DNA of 64,000 bases from Tritonibacter multivorans. GTDB lineage: Bacteria; Pseudomonadota; Alphaproteobacteria; Rhodobacterales; Rhodobacteraceae. The notes beneath the pieces were generated by a model, which did no database searches, was not told the DNA's origin, and saw only the letters and a program-made list of their open reading frames with translations. Every line of letters begins with the position of its first letter. Positions within the stretch are counted from its first letter, which is position 1. The position numbers were made by a program, and so were the translations under genes. Shown here piece by piece: positions 26,226-33,939 of this stretch. The stretch is taken from NCBI RefSeq assembly GCF_001458415.1, contig NZ_CYSD01000037.1:188501-252500 (forward strand), given 5' to 3'.

Positions 26226-27236
26226 TCACGCCCAATTGCCCTTGGACATCAGCCCAAGGATCTCCAGCTGACGCCAGTTGATGTAACGCTCGCTCCATTT
26301 GCACCACATATCCGGGTGATCGCGCAGGGCCTCGCGGTAGGCCTTGTATTCCGCTGAAGCCGCGTGGTGCTGTTTGCGGTCCATTTCCTCTTCGGCTTTG
26401 GCCGCGAATGTATCGAGGAACTTGGCGTGGAGAAGGACCCCACTGGCCTTTTCGCCGCCGCCGGTTTCATAAACCAGATTGAGCCCCCGCGGCAGAAGCA
26501 TATGGGTCGAGCTGACAAAGGCAAACCGACGGTCCCATTTGACCAATGGGATCTTATTAAGCGCCGGTGCTTTCTTCGGGTTCTTCGAGAAAAACACCCG
26601 CGCCCGTGCGCCCCCTTGGATCCACAGGTTGCCGTATTCCTTGTTCAGGCTCATGGAGTAGTTGCCGCTGTCAAACCACGGCGCGATCTCCAACGGGTCC
26701 TGCCCAGAGCGATAGACCGCCTGATCCAGCCGCCCCTTTGGGTACACATCCAGCAGCATCGACGCAAAACTGCGGATCTGCGAACTGTCGAGCCAATCCG
26801 TCAGCGCCCGCACCGGGCGGGTATCGCAGAAGGGGTAGACAAAGAATTCGTCCGGATCGACCACCAGTGCCCAATGGCCATGCGCATATTTGCGCAGCAA
26901 GTGGTTCATCCAGTCCACACCATAGGTGGCCCGTTTATAGCTGGCGGTGGTATGCCACAGCGACACATCCGCCATCCCCGACAGATATTCGGCCGCGCCA
27001 TCCTCGGACCCGTTGTCGATGAACAGGAAATGCTGCACGCCAAGGTCGCGGTAGTATTTCAGGAAATAGGGCAGGCGGATTTGTTCATTGCGAAAGGTGC
27101 AGACCAGCAGAATATCCGCAGGCTTTATGCGCGCCGTATTGTCCTGAACCGGGGTGAGTTCTCGGGATTTGCGCATACCGCGCAAGATACGGCGCTTGCG
27201 CCGCAGCCGCATCCTATAGGAGTTCCAAAGCCCCAA
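26226..27236 (-). CDS. Family-2 glycosyltransferase (Glyco_tranf_2_4 type), paralog A
   Basis: This 336-residue predicted cytoplasmic glycosyltransferase has a nucleotide-sugar fold that begins at DILLVCTFRNEQIRLPYFLKYY (near residue 40), with DNGSEDGA and the metal-binding acidic motif VVDPDEFFVYP near residue 125. A basic N-terminus (RLRRKRRILRGMRK) could contact the membrane surface. The start is uncertain: a TTG at 27236 aligns best with the paralog, while an ATG at 27212 would remove eight residues. It is clearly related to the gene at 27404-28459 (shared GNLWIQGGAR/GNLWLQGGAR, STHMLLPRGLN/STHALLPRRLN). Sugar and acceptor are unknown. Confidence 0.82.
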   Translation of the reverse strand: MGLWNSYRMRLRRKRRILRGMRKSRELTPVQDNTARIKPADILLVCTFRNEQIRLPYFLKYYRDLGVQHFLFIDNGSEDGAAEYLSGMADVSLWHTTASYKRATYGVDWMNHLLRKYAHGHWALVVDPDEFFVYPFCDTRPVRALTDWLDSSQIRSFASMLLDVYPKGRLDQAVYRSGQDPLEIAPWFDSGNYSMSLNKEYGNLWIQGGARARVFFSKNPKKAPALNKIPLVKWDRRFAFVSSTHMLLPRGLNLVYETGGGEKASGVLLHAKFLDTFAAKAEEEMDRKQHHAASAEYKAYREALRDHPDMWCKWSERYINWRQLEILGLMSKGNWA

Positions 27237-27403
27237 CTCTTGTCCCGTCCGCGCTCAACCAAGGGCCAACGCCCGCTGTCCCAGCAATGTCATACCTGCC
27301 TTCAATCGCAGGCAATATGTCATGTTCACAGTATGGAAACAATGAATTTAGAATTGGTTACAATCACCAAACCGCCCGGAAGCACCGGCAACGACGGGGA
27401 AAT

Positions 27404-28459
27404 TCACCCTATCTGGCGCCAATTCGGACTTTTGCACAATCCCAAGGCCTCCAGCCTCTGTGGCCCGTCAAAGAGCTGCGTCTCCGAATGCCAAAGATCC
27501 GGCGCTGAATTGATGGCCGCGTAGTAGTCGGCAAATTTCGACGGATCGTGAAAATGCTGTCGGCGCTGTGTGTCCTCGGCGGATTTGGCCAGCACCTCGG
27601 GCAAGAATTTCGTGTGCAACAAAACCCCCGACGGCACATCCTGACCCTCTGGGCCATGATACAGGCCGTTCAAACGCCGGGGCAAAAGCGCATGGGTCGA
27701 GTTGGTATAAGCAAACCGCCGGTTCCAGCGCACCAATGGCAGTTTATTGAGCGTCGGAGACAATTTCGGGTCCTCTTGGAAAAACACCCGCTCCCGTGCG
27801 CCGCCCTGTAGCCAAAGGTTGCCCATCGGCGCCTGCCGCACTGCACGATAGGGCCCGGCATCAAAACCGCGCAGGACGTCTGTCGGATCCTGCCCCGGCG
27901 CATAGTCCTGCGTGCCCAGCTGCCCTTTGGGATAGAGGTCCAGCATCATCGCACCAAAGCCATCGCGCCCTTCGGCTGCCAGAACATAGGTCAGATCACG
28001 CAGCCCATGCTCCTGCACCCCCGGATAGGTCAAAAGCTCGTCCACATCGAGTGTCAAACACCAATGCCCATGGCCATAGCGCATCAGCAGCCAGCCAGAC
28101 CAGTCCAGCCCGAACCGCGTGTCGCGATAACTGGCCTTGGTCTGCCACAGCGACACATCGCTTTGATCCGCAAGCAAAGCCACGCTGCCATCGTCACTGC
28201 CATTGTCGACCATCAGAAAATGGTCCACCCCGAGTCTTCGATAGTACTCAAGAAAATAGGGCAACCGCAGCGCTTCATTGCGCAGGACAATCACCGCCAG
28301 AATGGCCTCTGGACCGATCTGGTCAAGACGCAGGTGCACCGGGTGCAGATCCCGGCGGGCGCGCAGACACCGCCACAACAGCCGCCGCCGCTTCCAACGC
28401 AGACGGTATGCCTGCGCAACAGAGATCTTTGGCAACGGCTGCGCCGCAATCCGGCCCAT
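27404..28459 (-). CDS. Family-2 glycosyltransferase (Glyco_tranf_2_4 type), paralog B
   Basis: This 351-residue protein is homologous along its whole length to paralog A at 26226-27236. Key features are AVIVLRNEALRLPYFLEYYRRLG, DNGSDDGSV and a LDVDELLTYPG metal motif. The basic segment RLRWKRRRLLWRCLRARR near the N-terminus matches the basic start of paralog A. It begins nine bases after galE ends and is probably co-transcribed with it. The 167 bases separating it from paralog A hold only a weak CCTGC/GCAGG hairpin and no gene. UDP-galactose made by GalE is a plausible donor, but that is inference. Confidence 0.82.
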   Translation of the reverse strand: MGRIAAQPLPKISVAQAYRLRWKRRRLLWRCLRARRDLHPVHLRLDQIGPEAILAVIVLRNEALRLPYFLEYYRRLGVDHFLMVDNGSDDGSVALLADQSDVSLWQTKASYRDTRFGLDWSGWLLMRYGHGHWCLTLDVDELLTYPGVQEHGLRDLTYVLAAEGRDGFGAMMLDLYPKGQLGTQDYAPGQDPTDVLRGFDAGPYRAVRQAPMGNLWLQGGARERVFFQEDPKLSPTLNKLPLVRWNRRFAYTNSTHALLPRRLNGLYHGPEGQDVPSGVLLHTKFLPEVLAKSAEDTQRRQHFHDPSKFADYYAAINSAPDLWHSETQLFDGPQRLEALGLCKSPNWRQIG

Positions 28460-28468
28460 GATCCGGGC

Positions 28469-29452
28469 TTAACTCTCGTAGTGGCCCGACTGGTGCCAGC
28501 GCCACGCGTCACCGATCATCAGATCCAGAGAGGACCGCTTCGGCTCCCAACCCAGTTCTTCCCCCGCGCGTGTAGAGCCCGACACCAGCTTGGTGCAGTC
28601 CCCCGCACGGCGTGCGCCCGTGTTGTAAGGAACGGCCTGATTGGTCACGGCGCGGGAATGGTCGATCACTTCCATCACCGAGAAACCAGAGCCCGTACCA
28701 AGGTTGAACACACGGCTGCCTTTGCCGTCTTGCAGCCACTTCAGACCCAGAACATGGGCATCGACCAGGTCGCAGACATGAACATAATCGCGAATACAGG
28801 TGCCATCCGGCGTGTCATAATCCGTGCCGAAAACGGTCAGGGCGTCACGTTCGCCTTTGATGGCCTGTAGCATCAAGGGGATCAGATGGGTCTCGGGCTG
28901 GTGGAATTCGCCCACCTCGGCGTCAGGGTCTGCGCCTGCCACGTTGAAGTAGCGGAAGATCACCGCGTTCAGACCGTCGGACGCGCCAAAGTCTTTCAGG
29001 ATATCCTCGACCGCGCGCTTGGACGCCCCATAAGCGTTCAACGGGGTTTGCGGCGTGTTTTCATCCAGAACCACATTGTCATGGTCACCATAGGTGGCAC
29101 AGGTGGAAGAGAACACGAAATCGAGACACCCAGCAGCGACGGCGGCTTCGATCAGGGTCAGAGAGCCGCCAACGTTATTGGCCCAATATTTGCCGGGCTG
29201 GCTCACCGCTTCGCCCACCTGACTCAGGGCGGCGAAATGCATCACAGCTGCGGGTTTGTATGTTTCAAACACCTCATCAAGGCGCGCGCGGTCTGTCAGA
29301 TCGCCCTTTTCAAAAGGACCGAACTTGACCGCATCCTGCCAGCCGGTGACAAGATTGTCATAGGTTACCGGGGTATATCCAGCCGCCTTCAGCGCCTTGC
29401 ACGCATGAGAACCGATGTAGCCGGCGCCGCCCGTCACGAGAATATTGGTCAC
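28469..29452 (-). CDS. galE: UDP-glucose 4-epimerase
   Basis: Interconverts UDP-glucose and UDP-galactose with bound NAD. The 327-residue extended-SDR enzyme has the N-terminal GGAGYIGSHACKAL dinucleotide motif, SSTCATYGD, and the catalytic pair in NAYGASKRAVED (Tyr-x-x-x-Lys, near residue 143). Length is normal for GalE. It lies downstream of galU with a strong terminator between them and directly upstream of a glycosyltransferase. Since galactose is degraded by an oxidative route elsewhere in this window, and no galK or galT is seen, GalE here probably serves glycan synthesis rather than galactose use. Confidence 0.95.
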   Translation of the reverse strand: MTNILVTGGAGYIGSHACKALKAAGYTPVTYDNLVTGWQDAVKFGPFEKGDLTDRARLDEVFETYKPAAVMHFAALSQVGEAVSQPGKYWANNVGGSLTLIEAAVAAGCLDFVFSSTCATYGDHDNVVLDENTPQTPLNAYGASKRAVEDILKDFGASDGLNAVIFRYFNVAGADPDAEVGEFHQPETHLIPLMLQAIKGERDALTVFGTDYDTPDGTCIRDYVHVCDLVDAHVLGLKWLQDGKGSRVFNLGTGSGFSVMEVIDHSRAVTNQAVPYNTGARRAGDCTKLVSGSTRAGEELGWEPKRSSLDLMIGDAWRWHQSGHYES

Positions 29453-29488
29453 TGTCCCTGCCCCCTAAAACAAATTCATTATGTACAT

Positions 29489-29514
29489 AAAAAGCAGCCC
29501 CCTTCGCAGGGGGC
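29489..29514 (-). terminator. Intrinsic terminator of galU
   Basis: On the minus strand GCCCCCT and AGGGGGC pair around GCGA, followed by TGCTTTTTATG. It sits between galU and galE, indicating that galE has its own promoter within about 40 bases or depends on read-through. Confidence 0.8.
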
Positions 29515-29547
29515 AAGCTTCCGTTTCAACAAAAAGAAAAGTGGCGA

Positions 29548-30441
29548 TTACTCGGCCGCGTGGCTGACCTGCGCAACCTGATTGATATAGCCCATCAGAT
29601 CGTCGCGCAGCTCTGGGCGGTCGAGGGCAAAAGCAACAGTTGCCTGCAGGAAGCCCGCCTTTGAACCACAGTCAAAACGCTGACCCTTGAAGCGGTAGCC
29701 GTAGACCGGCACATCATTTTCGATGTCCTGCGCGATAGCGTCGGTCAGCTGAATTTCACCACCTGCACCCTGTTTCATCTGGTTCAGGTTTTTCAGCACG
29801 GTCGGCGACAGAACATAGCGACCGATAACCGCTAGGTTCGACGGTGCGTCCTCTGCCTTCGGTTTTTCAACCATGCCATTGGCAGACACAACAGCGCCCA
29901 TGTCCTCTTTGACATCCAGAACGCCGTAGGAGGAGATTTTGTCAGGCGCAACTTCCATGGACGCAACCATATTGCCGCCGGTTTCCTCGTAAGCTTCAAC
30001 CATCTGCTTCAGGCAGGATTTTTCACCCGCAATCACATCATCCGGCAGAATCACAGCAAAAGGTTCATTGGCGATCAAACGACGCGCACACCAGACGGCA
30101 TGACCCAGCCCCAGCGCTTTGTGCTGGCGGATATAGGCAATCGCACCGGAGTCCATATTGGTGGACTTCAGAACCTCCAGCAGGTCATCTTTGCCTTTTT
30201 TGCGCAGCTCCTGCTCCAGAACCGGAGAGTGATCAAAGTAATCTTCCAGCGCGCCTTTGCCGCGCGAGGTTACAAAAATAAATTCCTTGATGCCCGCTTC
30301 GCGGGCTTCGTCGATGGCGTATTGAACCAGCGGACGGTCAACCAAAGTCATGATTTCTTTGGGAACGGATTTGGTTGCAGGCAGGAAACGCGTCCCCATT
30401 CCTGCGACGGGGAAAATAGCTTTTGTAACTTTATTACGCAT
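29548..30441 (-). CDS. galU: UTP-glucose-1-phosphate uridylyltransferase
   Basis: Makes UDP-glucose from UTP and glucose 1-phosphate, supplying envelope polysaccharide synthesis. The 297-residue protein shows the nucleotide-binding start AIFPVAGMGTRFLPATKS with VPKEIM, LGLGHAVWCAR, ILPDDVI and the catalytic GQRFDCGSKAG. The ATG at 30441 follows an AGAG-type site; an upstream start would add twelve residues and lose homology. It is separated from kdsB by 134 bases that presumably carry its promoter, and ends in a strong terminator. Confidence 0.95.
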   Translation of the reverse strand: MRNKVTKAIFPVAGMGTRFLPATKSVPKEIMTLVDRPLVQYAIDEAREAGIKEFIFVTSRGKGALEDYFDHSPVLEQELRKKGKDDLLEVLKSTNMDSGAIAYIRQHKALGLGHAVWCARRLIANEPFAVILPDDVIAGEKSCLKQMVEAYEETGGNMVASMEVAPDKISSYGVLDVKEDMGAVVSANGMVEKPKAEDAPSNLAVIGRYVLSPTVLKNLNQMKQGAGGEIQLTDAIAQDIENDVPVYGYRFKGQRFDCGSKAGFLQATVAFALDRPELRDDLMGYINQVAQVSHAAE

Positions 30442-30575
30442 TTGAACTCTCTTTATTTGCACACGCAGGCAAGCCAACCTTTAACAGGCCTCGACGCCGC
30501 GCTTTCATCCCAACCATCACTCCCCCGTGGCACGATTAGCGCATTACCAAGGGGAGAATGCCAAGGGTTTTCTAC

Positions 30576-31376
30576 TCAATTTATTCCCATTTCGCGCATC
30601 ATCGTCTCAATTTTCGGCACATCTTCGGGATTGTTCAGCTCCCAGAAACTTCGCCCCCGAGACTCGACGATTACGCAGAGAATCTTTCGACTGTTTTCAA
30701 GGAATCGCAATTGCTCCAGCCCTTCGAGCTGCTCCAGCGGGCCGACATTCCATGAGGGATACGCTGCCAACGCGTCGGGTCGATAGGCATAGACACCGAC
30801 GTGGTGGAAAACAGGCGTATCCGCATCGGCCGCATACTCCGTGCCGGTATAGGGCACCACTTCCTTGGAGAAGTAGAGCGCGCTGTTGTCAGCTGCAAAC
30901 AGCGCGGTTGTGCCGCCCACGCGGCCTGCTTTGCGGTCATCGCGCAAGCTGGTCAGCGTTGCGCCATCGCAACGCAGAACAGGTGTTGCAAGCCCCATGT
31001 CAGGTGCCCCGCGCAGACCTGCCACCAGATCTTCGATAAACCAATGCGGCGTCAACGGCGCGTCGCCCTGCAGGTTCACCACAATCTCATAGCCGCCGCC
31101 CAGCGCCGCATGGGCCTCTGCGCAGCGTTCGGTGCCATTGGCACAGTCGACAGAGGTCATGACGACCTCTGCCCCAAACCCTTCGGCCACAGTCCTGATC
31201 CGATCGTCATCCGTTGCCACCACCACGCGATCCACGCCGGCCACGGAACACGCCGCACGCCAGGATCGTTCGATCAAGGTGCGTTTCTCCCCATTGGCAC
31301 CGGTCAATTCAGCGAGCGGTTTCCCCGGATAACGGGTCGAGGCAAAACGGGCAGGAATGACGATCAGGACGGACAT
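30576..31376 (-). CDS. kdsB: 3-deoxy-manno-octulosonate cytidylyltransferase
   Basis: Activates Kdo to CMP-Kdo, the donor for the LPS inner core and for the Kdo linker of some capsules. The 266-residue protein carries the family start VIPARFASTRYPGKPLAEL, then ATDDDRIRTVAEGFGAEVVMT and NLQGDAPL. Length is close to the usual 245-265. It overlaps cysQ by one base (TAATG), so the two are translationally coupled. The adjacent glycosyltransferases, sulfotransferase and ABC-2 permease suggest CMP-Kdo may also serve a capsule-like product, although LPS alone would justify the gene. Confidence 0.95.
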   Translation of the reverse strand: MSVLIVIPARFASTRYPGKPLAELTGANGEKRTLIERSWRAACSVAGVDRVVVATDDDRIRTVAEGFGAEVVMTSVDCANGTERCAEAHAALGGGYEIVVNLQGDAPLTPHWFIEDLVAGLRGAPDMGLATPVLRCDGATLTSLRDDRKAGRVGGTTALFAADNSALYFSKEVVPYTGTEYAADADTPVFHHVGVYAYRPDALAAYPSWNVGPLEQLEGLEQLRFLENSRKILCVIVESRGRSFWELNNPEDVPKIETMMREMGIN

Positions 31377-32173
31377 TAGGCTTCCTTGAGTGTAACCGCC
31401 GGAGAATAGGCGATAAAGAACGGGTTTGCGTAGTCCGGTTTCCCGTAGGTGAGCGGCGCGTGATTGTCAAAGCGAACCACTTTGCCACCAGCGCCATGCA
31501 GCACGGCGTGACCGGCTGCGGTGTCCCATTCCATGGTGCGTCCCACGCGCGGATAGATGTCCGCTTCGCCTGTTGCGACCAGGCAGAACTTCAGCGAAGA
31601 GCCAGCGCTTTTCATGTCTTGGACGTTGTATTTATTGATATAATCATCGGTCGCCTGATCGCGGTGCGACTTGGAGGCCACCACCAGCAACGACTCGTTA
31701 TTGCTGTCCGCAACACGGATCGGCGTGGTTTCGCCCATGGCGCTGGCATCGAAGGGTCCGGCCTCTTCGACGGCGCTGCCATCGGCCAGCGTGAAGAACA
31801 TGCGCTCGCGTGCGGGCGCATAGACCACCCCACGTGTGGGCACACCTTCTTCGACCAGCGCGATATTGACGGTAAAGTCGCCGCGGCGATTGATGAACTC
31901 TTTGGTGCCGTCCAGCGGATCGACGATCAGGAAGGTTTCACCCTTTTCCTTATGCGACGCCGATTGCTCTTCGGTGACCAGCATCATGTCCGGAAAGGCT
32001 GCACGCAGGCCCGCCGAAATCAGCGCATCCGCCGCTTCGTCTGCTTCGGTGACAGGGCTGTCGTCGGACTTCACTTTGACGTCAAAATCGTCGGCGTTAT
32101 AAATTTCCATAATCTTGTCACCAGCCTCCAGGGCGAGGCGACGCATAACTTCAATCAATTGCTGATAGTCCAC
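31376..32173 (-). CDS. cysQ: 3'(2'),5'-bisphosphate nucleotidase
   Basis: Hydrolyses PAP (3'-phosphoadenosine 5'-phosphate), the by-product of PAPS-dependent sulfotransferases and of sulfate assimilation. The 265-residue inositol-monophosphatase-family protein has the metal-binding set: EEQSA near residue 70, the DPLDGTKEFINRRGDFTVN motif, and WDTAAGHAVL near the C-terminus. The GTG at 32173 is preferred because of a GGAGAG site seven bases upstream; the longer frame adds 28 residues of non-homologous sequence. It heads cysQ-kdsB. A sulfotransferase 8 kb downstream in the same orientation would generate its substrate, a functional link that is inferred. Confidence 0.95.
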   Translation of the reverse strand: MDYQQLIEVMRRLALEAGDKIMEIYNADDFDVKVKSDDSPVTEADEAADALISAGLRAAFPDMMLVTEEQSASHKEKGETFLIVDPLDGTKEFINRRGDFTVNIALVEEGVPTRGVVYAPARERMFFTLADGSAVEEAGPFDASAMGETTPIRVADSNNESLLVVASKSHRDQATDDYINKYNVQDMKSAGSSLKFCLVATGEADIYPRVGRTMEWDTAAGHAVLHGAGGKVVRFDNHAPLTYGKPDYANPFFIAYSPAVTLKEA

Positions 32174-32291
32174 AGCTCTCTCCAATCTTTTGCGATTGTT
32201 GCACCAACAGGTTGCTGACCTTATGGTCGTTAAGCAATGGATCATCAAGAATTCCATGCCACTGTGGCACGCGTAACGTGGAAATGAGGCA

Positions 32292-33116
32292 ATGTTTCAG
32301 CACCGAAGTGACCAAACTCCGTTCTCTCGTGCACTCACCCTATCCGAGGTGGTGTACCATGCGGTTGTGCGCTCGGTCCGGTCCAAGCACAACAATGCCG
32401 TGCTGGCGCTGGTGATCAATATCTTCCAGTCCGCAATGTTCGTGCTGGCCTTCTATTTCCTGATGTCGATTATCCCCGGTGGTCGCGGCAATGCGGTGCG
32501 CGGCGATTTCCTGCTGTTTATGATGTCGGGCGTGTTCCTGTTCATGAGCCACACCAAAACCATGGGTGCTGTGGTCGGGGCGGACGGGCCCTCCAGTCCG
32601 ATGATGCAGCATGCGCCGATGAACACCTCGATCGCCATTCTGTCAGCCGCCATAGGCGCGCTTTATGTACAGACGCTGTCGATGCTCGTCATTCTGTTTA
32701 TTTATCACGCCGCCTTCCAGCCCATTACCATCGAAGAACCGATTGCCGCATTTGGCATGATGCTGCTGGCCTGGATCAGTGGCGCGGCGATTGGTCTGGT
32801 GCTCTATGTGATCAAACCCTGGATGCCGGGTATCGTTGGGATCATTACGATGATCTACCAGCGCTCCAACATGTTCTTTTCGGGCAAAATGATGCTGGCG
32901 GGCACCCTGCCCGGCTACATGCTGCCACTGTTTATGTGGAACCCGCTGTTTCACACCATTGATCAGGCGCGCGGCCACGTCTTTATCAATTACACGGCGA
33001 CTGTGACCGACTGGCACTATACCGCCTGGATCACGCTGATCTTTGGCGTTATTGGCATGATGGGTGAATTTTACACCCGCCGCATGGCCTCGGCCAGCTG
33101 GAACGCCCGCCGCTAA
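32292..33116 (+). CDS. ABC-2 type export permease (polysaccharide-export-like)
   Basis: This 274-residue inner-membrane protein has about six membrane segments and belongs to the ABC-2 permease family that includes capsule and O-antigen exporters such as KpsM and Wzm. A cytoplasmic N-terminus (about residues 1-40) precedes the first helix, and the order of hydrophobic segments fits the family. No ATPase gene is adjacent: neighbours are cysQ (divergent) and alkB (convergent), so its partner must lie elsewhere. Proximity to kdsB, galU, galE and glycosyltransferases suggests a glycan substrate, but this is inferred. Confidence 0.8.
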   Translation: MFQHRSDQTPFSRALTLSEVVYHAVVRSVRSKHNNAVLALVINIFQSAMFVLAFYFLMSIIPGGRGNAVRGDFLLFMMSGVFLFMSHTKTMGAVVGADGPSSPMMQHAPMNTSIAILSAAIGALYVQTLSMLVILFIYHAAFQPITIEEPIAAFGMMLLAWISGAAIGLVLYVIKPWMPGIVGIITMIYQRSNMFFSGKMMLAGTLPGYMLPLFMWNPLFHTIDQARGHVFINYTATVTDWHYTAWITLIFGVIGMMGEFYTRRMASASWNARR

Positions 33117-33131
33117 GCGTCTAGACCGACC

Positions 33132-33734
33132 TCAGGTGACCACCCGCAGGGTCAGGTTCACGCGCCCGCCCTTGGGCAACAGCCGCGAGGATTTGAAGCG
33201 GATCCGGTCGACCCCGTGATAGGCAAGGCGCGCTTCGCCGCCCATAACCACCACGTCGCCCGAATTCAGCCAGATCGACTCGGTCTTCTCGCGCCGTGAG
33301 GTGCCGCCAATCCGCAACAGCCCGTCATCGCCGAGCGAGATCGACACCACGGGATAAGAGAAATCCGCCTCGTCCTTATCCTGATGCAGCCCCATCTTTG
33401 CGCCTTCACCATAGTAGTTGAACAAACAGCATTCCGGCGCGCGGTCACTGCCGCTCAGGGTTTCCCAAATCCCAAGCACCTCGGCCGGGATTGCGGGCCA
33501 CGCCCGCCCCGAAGGGTGCGCGTCGATATACCGATAGCCGCTTTTGTCCGAAAACCAGCCATAGCCTCCGGCCGCCGTCATGCGCACCGACATCTGCCCG
33601 CCGCCGGGCACGTCGGGCGAAAACAAGGGCGCCGCCTGCAGCACCGGCCGCAGCACCTGCACCAGTGCACGCTGACGCTCTGGGCTGAGAAAGCCCTTGT
33701 GAATCTCGAATCCGCGCAGGTTGAGCCGTGTCAT
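33132..33734 (-). CDS. alkB: AlkB-type Fe(II)/2-oxoglutarate dioxygenase (DNA alkylation repair)
   Basis: This 200-residue protein directly reverses N-alkyl damage in DNA or RNA, using iron, oxygen and 2-oxoglutarate. The iron ligands are His117 and Asp119 in GLHQDKDE and His173 in LAYHGVDR. Arg191 and Arg197 in RVNLTLR match the 2-oxoglutarate and substrate arginines. The ATG at 33734 gives a typical length; an upstream start would add 19 residues that run into the dnaK promoter region. It is divergent from dnaK and convergent with the ABC-2 permease gene (15-base gap). No Ada-type operator is visible. Confidence 0.93.
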   Translation of the reverse strand: MTRLNLRGFEIHKGFLSPERQRALVQVLRPVLQAAPLFSPDVPGGGQMSVRMTAAGGYGWFSDKSGYRYIDAHPSGRAWPAIPAEVLGIWETLSGSDRAPECCLFNYYGEGAKMGLHQDKDEADFSYPVVSISLGDDGLLRIGGTSRREKTESIWLNSGDVVVMGGEARLAYHGVDRIRFKSSRLLPKGGRVNLTLRVVT

Positions 33735-33799
33735 TAAGCGCTTATTAACTCCGTTTCTGGCAAAACCGATGCAATTTGCGCCTATGGGCAAAGGAGCCG

Positions 33800-33831
33800 G
33801 TTGCAGGGGTGATTTTCGCTCCCTATATACG
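33800..33831 (+). promoter_or_regulatory. Candidate heat-shock (RpoH-type) promoter of dnaK
   Basis: GTTG (33800-33803) is followed by an 18-base spacer and CCTATATACG (33822-33831). The alphaproteobacterial RpoH consensus is about CTTG, 17 bases, CYTATNTNNG; the downstream part fits completely and the upstream part at three of four positions. A leader of about 100 bases would follow. TATATAC could also serve the housekeeping sigma factor. Confidence 0.55.
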
Positions 33832-33939
33832 CCGGGAAGCGGTTGTCACAGACATGCCGCTGCAGAATCGGGGCGGGAATGCCGATGCGGGTTCCAGCTT
33901 CGGGTAATCGCCTTTTAAAGACTAAGGGATCGAAAAGAG

